The notes below the pieces were generated by a model, which did no database searches, was not told where the DNA came from, and saw nothing but the letters and a program-made list of their open reading frames with translations. From Vreelandella neptunia (lineage in GTDB: Bacteria > Pseudomonadota > Gammaproteobacteria > Pseudomonadales > Halomonadaceae), in contig NZ_CP140255.1 in assembly GCF_034479615.1 (NCBI RefSeq), forward strand, positions 4,216,001 to 4,280,000: 64,000 bases of DNA, read 5' to 3'. The number at the start of each line of letters is the position of its first letter. Position 1 is the stretch's first letter. The position numbers and the translations under genes were made by a program. This document shows, piece by piece, positions 18,624-26,624 of the stretch.

Positions 18624-20329
18624 GATGCCGCCTCCACCGCAAACAGCTGCCCTTGCTGGAGTCGATAGCAGGTATCCAGATTGCCAAAGTGGTCGCTCTG
18701 GTGGCTGATGATCAGCCGGGTGGTATCCCCCAGCACCTCATCAAGCAGGACATCGAAGGCTCGGGCAGCCGCCGGATCCAGCGCCGCGGTGGGCTCGTCC
18801 AGCAGCACCAAGCGAGGCTTTTTTAGCAGTGCCCGAGCCAGGGCCAGGCGCGAGCGCTGGCCGCCAGAGACCTTGCCACCCAAATCGCCCAACTCGCTCT
18901 CTAACCCTTCTGGCAGGGCATCCAGCCAGTCGGCGAGTCCAACGCGGGAAAGCGCATCGATCAGTTCGGTGTCACTTGCCTCGGGGGCCAGGGCGCGCAG
19001 GGTCTCGGCCAGGCTACCGCGTAGCAGGCTGGGGTGTTGCTCCACCCAGGCAACCTGCTTGAGCCAGTGATGGCGGGAGAGCGCGCCGAGCGGCACGCCA
19101 TCGACACGAATCTCACCCGACTCGGGCGACTCCAGCCCCAGCAGCAGGCGGATTAGGCTGCTCTTGCCGGCTCCGGAGGGACCGGCGATCAGCACCTTGC
19201 TGCCCGGCGGAAGCGCGAGATCGATGTCATCCAGAAGCCAATTGGCTTGGCCAGGGTGGCGGAAACGCACACCCTCCAAGCAAAGTTCACCAGGCCCGGC
19301 AGGACGGCTGCCCCGATAGGGATCACGCATGGCGGGCTCACTGAAGAGTTCGGCCAGGCGGCAAGCGCTGACCCGGGCCCGTTGCCAACCTCCATAGAGT
19401 CCCAGCAGGCCGCCGATGGGGGCCATCACCATACCGAGATACGCCAACAGGGCCACCAGCTCACCGAGTTGCAACTGCCCCTGAATCACCAGATAGCCGC
19501 CCAACAGCAGCACCCCGGCCCGGGCCAGGGAGAGGATCAGCTGGGGCCCCACGTCGCTGAGAAAGCCCACCTGACGCACCGCCAACAGGCGCCGCAGCTG
19601 TTCGTGGCCAAGCCCCTGGAGGCGATTGAGGCGCGACGGCTCCAGCGCCTGACCTTGAAACCAGGGGCCATGGGCCAGGGTATCCTGCCAGAAGCCGGAG
19701 AGTTCACCGCTCTGCTCACGGAGCGCCTGCTGACGACGAGTCAGGGCCGGGCGCCAGGCGCGCAGCCACAGCCACTGGATGGGTACCAGCACGGCAACCA
19801 GAGCCATCAGCATGGGGCTGAACAGGCCAATCATGGCCAGCGCCCCCACCAGCCCCAACAGGTTAGAGAGTCCGCTGAGCAGGCCGTCCAGGGCGAACCC
19901 CTGGAGGATAGACAGGTCGCCATCGAGACGGCTCATTAGATCGCCTCGCCCTCGGGCCTGCCAGCGGGCCGGAGCCAGGCGCAGCAGATGACGCAGCAAG
20001 GAGCGGCGCAGTGACAGCAATAGTCGGGCGGAGAGCGCCACATGCTGCAGCCGGGTTAGTCCCTGTAGAGCCAGGGCGGCGAGTCCCACCACCACCAGGG
20101 CGGCGACGTAGGTAGCAACCGTGTTGAAGTCCCCCTGCATCAGGCCGTGATCGATGAGCCTCTGGGTGAGCAGCGGCGGCAACAGCGCCAGCAGGGTCGC
20201 CACCAGGCTCAGCGTCAGCAGCCGGGCCAGGGCCAGGCGCCGCGCCTTGAGGGGGCGGTAGAGCCAGCCCCAGGGCAGCGCCCCTGTGTCGCGAGTGAAG
20301 TCAGGCTCACGCATCGACGCTCTCTTCAT
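18614..20329 (-). CDS. qhpF: QhpF: ABC exporter (fused membrane and ATPase domains)
   Basis: A 571-residue half-transporter with about six membrane helices in the first 310 residues. The ATPase domain has Walker A GPSGAGKSS, signature VSGGQRSRLALARALL, Walker B LVLLDEPTAALD and the switch histidine in LIISHQSDH. QhpF is thought to export the matured gamma subunit of QHNDH to the periplasm. ATG 20329 is used; ATG 20314 is an alternative with a slightly better purine-rich sequence before it. An intrinsic terminator lies between it and qhpB. Confidence 0.88.
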   Translation of the reverse strand: MKRASMREPDFTRDTGALPWGWLYRPLKARRLALARLLTLSLVATLLALLPPLLTQRLIDHGLMQGDFNTVATYVAALVVVGLAALALQGLTRLQHVALSARLLLSLRRSLLRHLLRLAPARWQARGRGDLMSRLDGDLSILQGFALDGLLSGLSNLLGLVGALAMIGLFSPMLMALVAVLVPIQWLWLRAWRPALTRRQQALREQSGELSGFWQDTLAHGPWFQGQALEPSRLNRLQGLGHEQLRRLLAVRQVGFLSDVGPQLILSLARAGVLLLGGYLVIQGQLQLGELVALLAYLGMVMAPIGGLLGLYGGWQRARVSACRLAELFSEPAMRDPYRGSRPAGPGELCLEGVRFRHPGQANWLLDDIDLALPPGSKVLIAGPSGAGKSSLIRLLLGLESPESGEIRVDGVPLGALSRHHWLKQVAWVEQHPSLLRGSLAETLRALAPEASDTELIDALSRVGLADWLDALPEGLESELGDLGGKVSGGQRSRLALARALLKKPRLVLLDEPTAALDPAAARAFDVLLDEVLGDTTRLIISHQSDHFGNLDTCYRLQQGQLFAVEAASCL

Positions 20330-20356
20330 TCATCATTCATAGGGGCTGCCCCCAGC

Positions 20357-20389
20357 AAAAAGGGCCGGTCACTTTAGCAAGCGCCGGCC
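20357..20389 (-). terminator. Hairpin with T-run inside the qhp operon (between qhpB and qhpF)
   Basis: On the minus strand GGCCGG (from 20389-20384) pairs with CCGGCC (20368-20363) around a 15-base loop, followed by C and then TTTTT. It looks like an intrinsic terminator placed after the structural genes and before qhpF and qhpE. It may lower expression of the maturation genes. Confidence 0.7.
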
Positions 20390-20411
20390 AGAAGGATCAT
20401 GTAACGGCAAC

Positions 20412-21527
20412 CTAGAAGCGTGCCACCTTCAGAGTTGCGGTGCTCATATCACCGGGCAGGCGGATGCGCCCCAGATCATTGAAGTCATCATCATAGATGG
20501 CGATATCGCTGGAGGCGCCGCCCAGGTAAATCCGCGAGCCGTCATAGGAAGTGTTGATGCTGTAGTAAGTATGATCAAGATCGATCACCTCCACGATCTC
20601 TTGGGTGCGGGCATCCAGTTTGCTGAGTTGGGTGTAGACGCCGTAAAAGACGTCCCTCTCCCGGGGATCAGAAACCATGGAGAAGATGATGAACTCGAAA
20701 GGGACAATCTCCTTGTTCTCAGTCTCGCCGGTGGCTAGGTCGACTCGGCTGACGCCCCAGTGCCAGGCCTCGTTCTCCTCGCCGGGATGCTCCGCCACCG
20801 TGTAGGGGCGCAGGAACTCGTTGGTTACCTCACCCATAGACCACACGGCTAAGGAATCTGGCGAGCTAAAACTGGGGCGATCCCAATTCCGGTTGGCGAT
20901 GGCGATCTCAGTCTCGCCGCTTTCCGGGTCGACCCGATAGATATCAGCGCCAGCGAGATAGAGATAACCGTCCTCGGCGGCTCCCATGGTCGTCACCTGG
21001 CGCGGTGCCGGGAAGGTGGTCAGGGGCTCGGCAGCGAGACCCGCTGTCGTGTCATAGACCGCCAGCTGTGGCTCCAACACTTCGTAATGGTCGATACCTA
21101 GCCGCACCCGATCCCAGATGCTATAGAGTCGGCTACCGTCCGGGCTCACGGCCAGGGAGGCGATGGATTTAGCGCGTATTGAGTTGCCTGAGCCGCTGGC
21201 ACGGAAGACTTCCTCACAACTGGTGAGGTCGATGCCCACCACGTCTTCCCAGCGGTTGTGCAGCACATAGGCGATCCGCTCATCCGGTGATAGCTGCAGA
21301 GTGCCGGAGCCGAAGTCGCCTTCTACGTCACAGGTGCGAACCACTTCCTGGGCCTCCGGGTCGATCACGTAGAGCTGGTTGGGACGGGCCATGGTTACCA
21401 GATACTCGCGTACTTCGTCAGCGCTGGCTTCACCGGCGACAGCAGCATTAAACACCAGGGGCTGGGCAGCGAAGGCCAACAGCCCTATTAGGGGCAGGGT
21501 GAGCCGCTTCATTTCTGAGGTATTCAT
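20412..21527 (-). CDS. qhpB: Quinohemoprotein amine dehydrogenase, beta subunit
   Basis: A 371-residue periplasmic protein with a signal peptide (LTLPLIGLLAFAAQPLVFNAAVA). The mature part is a series of short repeats such as NQLYVIDPEAQEV, SIASLAVSPDGSRLYSIWD and SINTSYDGSRIYLGG, as in the seven-bladed propeller of the QHNDH beta subunit, which helps form the active site. The ATG at 21527 overlaps the qhpC stop (TGATG), one codon after an in-frame GTG, so translation is coupled. Length agrees with the family. Confidence 0.92.
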   Translation of the reverse strand: MNTSEMKRLTLPLIGLLAFAAQPLVFNAAVAGEASADEVREYLVTMARPNQLYVIDPEAQEVVRTCDVEGDFGSGTLQLSPDERIAYVLHNRWEDVVGIDLTSCEEVFRASGSGNSIRAKSIASLAVSPDGSRLYSIWDRVRLGIDHYEVLEPQLAVYDTTAGLAAEPLTTFPAPRQVTTMGAAEDGYLYLAGADIYRVDPESGETEIAIANRNWDRPSFSSPDSLAVWSMGEVTNEFLRPYTVAEHPGEENEAWHWGVSRVDLATGETENKEIVPFEFIIFSMVSDPRERDVFYGVYTQLSKLDARTQEIVEVIDLDHTYYSINTSYDGSRIYLGGASSDIAIYDDDFNDLGRIRLPGDMSTATLKVARF

Positions 21528-21880
21528 CACTTCTCGTCTCCCGGATAGACGCTATCGAACTTGCGCCAATCATCCTCAGCGCGGTCGGCCCCATCCCCCC
21601 AGTGAGGGTAGGTGTTCATGGTGTCCGGTACCTGAGCAGGCCACCAGCAGGGGTCAGCGCAGCCATAGAGATCTGCCTCCATCGGTTGGCACAGCGATGC
21701 CACGCCGCCGAAGGGATCCACTTCCCAGCCCGGGTCGAAGCTGGAAGTGCACCCGGCGACAGTCTGCATGGCCTGCACTTCTTCCAGGGCCTCTGGGCTG
21801 GCAGCCCGCTCCATTTCGCGGGCCTTGCGGTTGAGGGGGGCCAACCCCAGTGCGGTCAAGTTCTTCTTGTTATTCGTCAT
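21527..21880 (-). CDS. qhpC: Quinohemoprotein amine dehydrogenase, gamma subunit (CTQ-bearing)
   Basis: A 117-residue cross-linked catalytic subunit. All modified residues of the known structures are present with the same spacing at an offset of 37: Cys44-Glu53, Cys64-Asp70 and Cys78-Asp86 for the three thioethers, and Cys74-Trp80 for cysteine tryptophylquinone. The core reads [16 protein letters not shown]. There is no Sec signal; the first 37 or so residues form the leader that QhpD needs and QhpE removes. Start ATG 21880 overlaps the qhpD stop by four bases. The Cys/Trp pair is the redox cofactor that takes electrons from the amine. Confidence 0.96.
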   Translation of the reverse strand: MTNNKKNLTALGLAPLNRKAREMERAASPEALEEVQAMQTVAGCTSSFDPGWEVDPFGGVASLCQPMEADLYGCADPCWWPAQVPDTMNTYPHWGDGADRAEDDWRKFDSVYPGDEK

Positions 21881-23304
21881 GCTGTTTGCCTCCCGGCCAG
21901 GGGGCCGTCGAGAAAATCGGGGTTATGCCGCAGGATGCGAGCATAGGCCTGAATGCCGAAATCGACCCAGTCGCGCATCAGGTCGCAGTAGTGATAGGTG
22001 GGGGTCATGGGGTCGCCATAGCGAGCGTAGCTCTCGTGGTAGCAGCCACCGGAGCAGAGGTTGCGGATCCGACAGTTGCTGCAGCCACGCTCGGAGCGAT
22101 CGCTCCTGGCTTCGATAAACTGCTTGAGACCAGCGTGATCAAGCCCCTCCTGGACGCTGCCGAAGGTAGGCATCTCTGAGCCAGTAAAGCGGTGACAGAG
22201 GTGTACATCGCCCGCATGATCCACCGAGACCAACCCTAGGCCTGCGCCGCAGGGCACCGCCTTGCTGCGTCCTTCCCAAAGATCGGTGAGCAGTTGGTTG
22301 AAGTTGCCGAAGCCGATATCGCGCCCCTGAATGGCGGCTGCCACGGCCCGCTCACCGAGCTCGACCATACCGTCGAAGACCCGCTTGAGCTCGTCGCCGG
22401 TAAGATTGTAGGCCGCCATATCACCAGAGGTGACGGGAGCGAAGCCCGCTTCGGCGAAACCCAGCTCATTGACCAGGTGGTCGTGGATACCGATGACGTC
22501 GGTGATGCCACGAGTCAGGGTCACCCTGGCCCCCACCGGCCGTGAGCGATAGCTGGCCAGCAGCGGTTTAATGCGCTTGGCCACCAGATCGTAGGTGCCC
22601 TGGCCGTTGACCGCAATGCGGTTCTTGTCGTGGATCGCTTTGGGGCCGTCCATGCTCACCGTGAGTCCAAAACGATGGGCGTCGAAGAAGGCGATTTTCT
22701 CCTCATTCAGCAGGGTGGCGTTGGTGGTCAGCGTGAAATCCACTGCCTTGCCGAGCCCGTGGATGCGCGCCTCGGCCCAGTCGACCACCTGGCGGATCAA
22801 CGGCATGTTGCTGAGCGGCTCGCCGCCGAAGAAGACGATGTTGTAGCGATCCCGCTGGGGGGCCTCGCGCAGCATCATCTCGATGGAGGCCTGGGCGGTG
22901 GCCAGATCCATCTTTTTGCCGTCCCGGGGGGTATCCAGGTCTTCCTTATAGCAGTAGCTGCAGCTCAGGTTGCAGCCGGTATTGACGTTGAGCACCACGG
23001 TAGAGAGCGGGAACTGCTCCACCTTTACGCTGGGATTATAGGCCTGGACGACGCCATCAGTGATCAGCTTCAGCGCTTTGAGCTGTAGCAGCCGCTCCTG
23101 AATATCATCGCCGCTGACCTGATGTGTCAGATGTCCCGGCAGCGCCCCGCTGTCGAGCCCCTCCTTTCGCCCGGCCAGAGCCAGCAGCTCCTCGCTGAGG
23201 GCATCCGGGGCAAACAGGCTGGTGGTGGGGATATGGAACCACAGCGGCTGGCCTTCCACTTCCATCCGATGCAGGTTCTCGGGTATGGCTTGTAAGATTC
23301 CCAT
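21877..23304 (-). CDS. qhpD: QhpD: radical SAM/SPASM thioether-forming maturase
   Basis: A 475-residue radical SAM protein. The cluster motif is C111-x3-C115-x2-C118 in [16 protein letters not shown], followed by FFGGEPLSN. The C-terminal SPASM region has [25 protein letters not shown] and a final YHYCDLM cysteine for auxiliary clusters. QhpD forms the three Cys-to-Asp/Glu thioether bonds inside QhpC. It lies between qhpA and qhpC, with a nine-base gap to qhpA and a four-base overlap with qhpC, the same order as in Paracoccus. Confidence 0.95.
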   Translation of the reverse strand: MGILQAIPENLHRMEVEGQPLWFHIPTTSLFAPDALSEELLALAGRKEGLDSGALPGHLTHQVSGDDIQERLLQLKALKLITDGVVQAYNPSVKVEQFPLSTVVLNVNTGCNLSCSYCYKEDLDTPRDGKKMDLATAQASIEMMLREAPQRDRYNIVFFGGEPLSNMPLIRQVVDWAEARIHGLGKAVDFTLTTNATLLNEEKIAFFDAHRFGLTVSMDGPKAIHDKNRIAVNGQGTYDLVAKRIKPLLASYRSRPVGARVTLTRGITDVIGIHDHLVNELGFAEAGFAPVTSGDMAAYNLTGDELKRVFDGMVELGERAVAAAIQGRDIGFGNFNQLLTDLWEGRSKAVPCGAGLGLVSVDHAGDVHLCHRFTGSEMPTFGSVQEGLDHAGLKQFIEARSDRSERGCSNCRIRNLCSGGCYHESYARYGDPMTPTYHYCDLMRDWVDFGIQAYARILRHNPDFLDGPLAGRQTA

Positions 23305-23313
23305 GGTGATCTC

Positions 23314-24876
23314 CTAGCGAAGCGGTGGGTTGTTCCAGCGTTGCACGGTAACGATCAGTTGGGCTTCGTCCTGCATCGCCTCCTGCCCCACCACGCTGGC
23401 GGTCACCCGCAGGTTGCCCACGCTGTTGGCGTTGTACTGGCGCAGCGGGTTGGGCCCGGCCCCGGCCGGCGAGAAGATCCCTGTGGCGGCGTCCAATATG
23501 CCAGCAAACCTGGCATCCTCGTCGCGTTCGGCGATCTCGTCCCAGGGGGACACGCTCCAACGTACCGGTACCTGACCCAGCGGGATGGCCTCATCGGCGC
23601 CATCCAGATAGCCGGCGGCGGTGAAGACGCCACTCACTGGCGGGGTCTTGTCGTTGCCGATGCGAGCCACTCCCAGCGCTGGACTCACCTCCAGGCGATC
23701 CACCGTGCGGTAGCCGGCGAGCAGTCTCTCAGCGCTGATCTCGCCAATCTGCATAGGCAACCAGCCGGGCGTAAGATCGGTGCTGGCCTCAACGTCCAGC
23801 ACCAGGCGCATGTCGCTACGTTCGACCAGGTTACGCACGGTGACGCCCTCCCCCAGATTGATCTCTCCTTCCCCAAGGCCGTAGCCCAGCAGCACCAGCC
23901 GGCTGCGCTCGCCGGCCTTGAGCGAGGCGGGCAGGCTGGCCAACACCGCAGGCTCGGACGCTTCGTGAGGCACCATTTCCACCATCATGCCAAAAGCCTC
24001 GTCATGGTCGTCGAAGATGCGCCCGCTGGGCTGTGCGCCGGAGAAATCCAGCACCTGCTTGAGATCACGGCCGTTGAGGTTAAGGCTGGCGCGCCACTCG
24101 TAGCCGGTATAAACGATGGCCTGGCCCTCGCCACTGAGCGGACGACCGCTAGTGAAAGCACCGTCCAGGCTAAGGGAGTAGGCATCCTCGCCTTCAGCGG
24201 CGTTAATCGTCACATCTGCGTAAAAGTCGCCTTCTCCGGGCCAGTACCCCCAGAGCTGCCAGTCGCCCTCAGGAGAGGTCAGCTCGGCCTGCTGCCATGC
24301 CTCCCAGGCGTCATTTTCGAGACTTTGAGTCTCGGCCAGCCAGGGAGCGATCTCGTTCAGGGCGAGATCGAACCAGTCACGATCCCGTGCCATGGCCTGG
24401 TACTCAATGGTCTGGAACTGGCCCACATGGAAGTGCACCAGACTCTCCCACTCTTCCAGGGGACGGCGCTGAAGTTGGGCGCGGCCGCCAGTATGGCAGC
24501 GGGCACACATTTCCTGATAGCTGGGATGGTCGAAAGACTCGATACGGTTGAGGCGTCGCTCGATCAGCTCACGTTGGGGCGCGCTCTCCTCAGGGGCCAG
24601 GCCGCGGGTATCGGCGAGGAACTTGACGATATCCCGGCGCGCCTCCAGGGGCAGCTCCAGGCCGTGCATGGTCTGCATGCGCGCGATCGTCATGTCCCAG
24701 CCTTCCGGGGTCTTGCGCTGTGCACTAATGCGGCTCCAGCTCTGGGGGCCACTTTGGGTCTGGTGGCAGGCTGAACAGTGCCTGTCGATAGCTTCGCTGC
24801 CAGCAGAGGCCAAGACGATGCTCGTAGGCAGCAGCAGGGCTAAGCTACAGAGTCCTATGGGAAGTGCATGTCTCAT
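23314..24876 (-). CDS. qhpA: Quinohemoprotein amine dehydrogenase, alpha subunit (dihaem)
   Basis: A 520-residue periplasmic subunit. The signal peptide is GLCSLALLLPTSIVLASA. Two c-type haem sites follow: CSACH at 34-38 and CARCH at 124-128. The rest is beta-rich, as expected for domains 2-4 of the alpha subunit. The haems pass electrons from CTQ in the gamma subunit to a soluble cytochrome or cupredoxin. I start at ATG 24876 because the signal peptide begins there; an upstream in-frame start at 24966 would add 30 unlikely residues. First gene of the reverse operon qhpA-D-C-B-F-E. Confidence 0.95.
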   Translation of the reverse strand: MRHALPIGLCSLALLLPTSIVLASAGSEAIDRHCSACHQTQSGPQSWSRISAQRKTPEGWDMTIARMQTMHGLELPLEARRDIVKFLADTRGLAPEESAPQRELIERRLNRIESFDHPSYQEMCARCHTGGRAQLQRRPLEEWESLVHFHVGQFQTIEYQAMARDRDWFDLALNEIAPWLAETQSLENDAWEAWQQAELTSPEGDWQLWGYWPGEGDFYADVTINAAEGEDAYSLSLDGAFTSGRPLSGEGQAIVYTGYEWRASLNLNGRDLKQVLDFSGAQPSGRIFDDHDEAFGMMVEMVPHEASEPAVLASLPASLKAGERSRLVLLGYGLGEGEINLGEGVTVRNLVERSDMRLVLDVEASTDLTPGWLPMQIGEISAERLLAGYRTVDRLEVSPALGVARIGNDKTPPVSGVFTAAGYLDGADEAIPLGQVPVRWSVSPWDEIAERDEDARFAGILDAATGIFSPAGAGPNPLRQYNANSVGNLRVTASVVGQEAMQDEAQLIVTVQRWNNPPLR

Positions 24877-24910
24877 CACGGAGAGTTCTCCACGCATTAT
24901 TATTGTCGTG

Positions 24911-24944
24911 ATGTTCGTCTGCGGTTGTCTTCGTAGGCGAACAT
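24911..24944. promoter_or_regulatory. Imperfect 10-bp inverted repeat in the qhpA leader
   Basis: ATGTTCGTCT (24911-24920) and AGGCGAACAT (24935-24944) are inverted copies with nine of ten positions pairing and a 14-base spacer. They lie between the candidate promoter and the qhpA start. This could be an operator or a 5' UTR hairpin. Confidence 0.4.
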
Positions 24945-24959
24945 CGAAGGTATGTGCCA
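24945..24959 (-). promoter_or_regulatory. Possible sigma-54 promoter of qhpA with a degenerate -12
   Basis: On the minus strand TGGCAC is followed after five bases by TTCG, where the consensus has TTGC. The -24 half is perfect and the position, about 70 bp before qhpA, mirrors the forward promoter. The altered -12 makes this tentative. Confidence 0.35.
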
Positions 24960-25209
24960 GTACCATTCAACCTGCATTGACCGCGCCGACTATCAACAAC
25001 TTCTTTTTATTCATGTGGTTGGAGTGATTTGCTTGCCCGAGCCTTGTTAGATTCTCGGTTCGCAGGAGACCAGCGGTGCCCCAACTTGCAACAGTCGCGT
25101 ATGGTCTTGAAACACTTTGCCTCTGCGAATTTGGTCATCATTGACCGTGGCGGCAGCCGAATTTTCCGGCCGACTCAGGTTTGAGACTTGCCTCTCAAGG
25201 GGGATGGGG

Positions 25210-25440
25210 TTATGGGGCTGCCGACCAGAGTGCACTAGCGGTGTCGTCTAGTGCGGCGTAGCGGCCCCAGGGGAACCAGACATTGATCCGGCCGTGTTTG
25301 TGGCAGTGAATCTCTTCAACTTCAGGGGCGACCACAAAAGCCGTTTGGGGCCATCGACCCATGGTTGGGTGTGGGGGATGGCCCGCCAGGGGAGGACGTG
25401 GTTGTGGTGGCGAGCCATACCAACAGCCTCGCCTTGCCAC
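25210..25440 (-). CDS. Unknown small protein directly downstream of paaY
   Basis: A 76-codon frame with a GTG start at 25440, one base after the paaY stop, so coupled translation is possible. I do not recognise it. The first 26 residues are proline-rich and look unlike a folded domain; the second part (EVEEIHCHKHGRINVWFPWGR quoted only in part: VEEIHCHKHGRINVWF) is more protein-like. A GCACTAG/CTAGTGC hairpin (25232-25254) lies inside its 3' end. It could be a real small gene, a decayed tail, or chance. Confidence 0.3.
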   Translation of the reverse strand: MARRGCWYGSPPQPRPPLAGHPPHPTMGRWPQTAFVVAPEVEEIHCHKHGRINVWFPWGRYAALDDTASALWSAAP

Positions 25441-25441
25441 G

Positions 25442-26041
25442 CTATGCTAAGGTCTGCTGCTTGGGTTGAGTATCACCAGCCAGCAAGGTTGGACGATCAG
25501 CATCGAGTTCTGCCAGCGGTTCACAGGGCTCCAGGCTGTCCCGACAACGGCCCACTAAGCGCTGATACTCCTGGGTACCCTGCTGTTTCCAGGCGAACTC
25601 TTCATCACTCAGCGCGCGCTTAACCTTTGCGGGCGCCCCCATCACAAGCGACTGGGGCTCACACTCGAAGCCCGCCTTGACGAACGCTGCTGCCGCAACG
25701 ATAGAGCGTTCAGCAATATTGGCGCCATCCATCACGACGGCGTTCATACCAACCATGGCATCACGCCCAATCACGCAGCCATGCAGTACCGCGCCATGGC
25801 CGATATGACCATCCTTCTCAACCTTGGTGACGCAGCCAGGGAAGCCGTGCATCACACAGGTATCCTGAAGGTTAGATCCCTCTTCCAGCACCAACCGCCC
25901 GAAATCACCACGCATCACCGCGCCGGGGCCTACATAACAGTTAGGGCCCACGATTACGTCGCCAATTAACACCGCAGTAGGATGGACATAGGCGGTCGGG
26001 TGTACCACCGGCGTCACCCCTTCAAGTCGATAGTAAGGCAT
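25442..26041 (-). CDS. paaY: PaaY: hexapeptide-repeat thioesterase/gamma-carbonic-anhydrase-like protein
   Basis: A 199-residue left-handed beta-helix protein; E. coli PaaY has 196. Hexapeptide repeats run from VHPTAYVHPTAVLIGDVIVG through AVLHGCVIGRDAMVGMNAVV, with the metal-site histidines in GHIGHGAVLHGC. MGAPAKVKRALSDEE closes the repeat domain. PaaY is a CoA thioesterase that detoxifies ring-opened intermediates of the phenylacetate pathway. I choose ATG 26041 (MPYYRLEG), preceded by GGAGAG, over an upstream frame extension at 26122. It diverges from paaG. Confidence 0.9.
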   Translation of the reverse strand: MPYYRLEGVTPVVHPTAYVHPTAVLIGDVIVGPNCYVGPGAVMRGDFGRLVLEEGSNLQDTCVMHGFPGCVTKVEKDGHIGHGAVLHGCVIGRDAMVGMNAVVMDGANIAERSIVAAAAFVKAGFECEPQSLVMGAPAKVKRALSDEEFAWKQQGTQEYQRLVGRCRDSLEPCEPLAELDADRPTLLAGDTQPKQQTLA

Positions 26042-26624
26042 AACACTCTCCGTTAGCTTGATTGGCCGTGTGGGGTGCTGCCCCCATCGCCCGCTCCTCG
26101 AACTGTTCGGCCCCTGCCCCATCAGTTGTGTAGCACCTAGGGGTATCGCACCGTTGCTGCACTGATTGCGTCATGGGGCGCTCCTGTGCTCAATCCATCT
26201 TGATACGCAATATTATCGAAGATTATATTTTACGTAACAAAACATCAAACACTTTACCTGTCACCGTCTATTGAAGAATTGGCACAACGCTATCTAAAAA
26301 CTCGACGCACCCTGCTGTAAGTCAGTCTTTGACGACCTTGGTTCTTTTATACCATCGTCTAACCATTATCTTATATTCGTAAAAAATCATCACAAGTCAT
26401 TGTTAGCAATGCATAAATTATCAAAAACAACAACAAGCGACACACTACATACACCCATTCAATATTGATGTGTATCAAAATAAATCTATACTCGGCAGAG
26501 ATTCACCCTGTGCACCACAGGCCGAACGGGCGCTGGCGGGCACCGCCGATCGCGAAAAGGGCATGTGCCTTCCAATAAAAACGACCTGCCACTTTTCAAG
26601 GGCACTGACACAAGGACATTACCC
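26042..26624. promoter_or_regulatory. Divergent paaY-paaG intergenic region
   Basis: A 583 bp gap that becomes markedly AT-rich from about 26200. No gene is seen. It contains the paaG promoter with an FNR-type box (listed separately) and an AGCGACAC element at 26437-26444 that differs by one base from the left half-site of the paaA operator; a loosely matching GTGTATCA follows 26 bases later. Confidence 0.5.
26465..26492 (+). promoter_or_regulatory. paaG promoter overlapped by a perfect FNR/ANR box
   Basis: TTGATGTGTATCAA at 26465-26478 matches the FNR/ANR consensus TTGAT-N4-ATCAA exactly. Its first six bases (TTGATG) also serve as a plausible -35, followed after 16 bases by TATACT (26487-26492). 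Bound there, an FNR-type protein would block the promoter, which would suit an oxygen-requiring pathway. Activation from a different start site cannot be excluded. Confidence 0.6.

Noticed and set aside
19247..19939. A 230-codon plus-strand frame
   Set aside because: Antisense to the qhpF ABC exporter and made of low-complexity Gln/His/Pro-rich sequence.
23341..24774. A 477-codon open frame on the plus strand
   Set aside because: It is antisense to qhpA, whose product has a signal peptide and two haem motifs. The frame stays open only because of GC-rich codons, and its translation shows no domain.
26565..26624. Upstream start of paaG
   Set aside because: The extra 20 residues have no PaaG likeness; ATG 26625 gives the standard length and follows CAAGGA.
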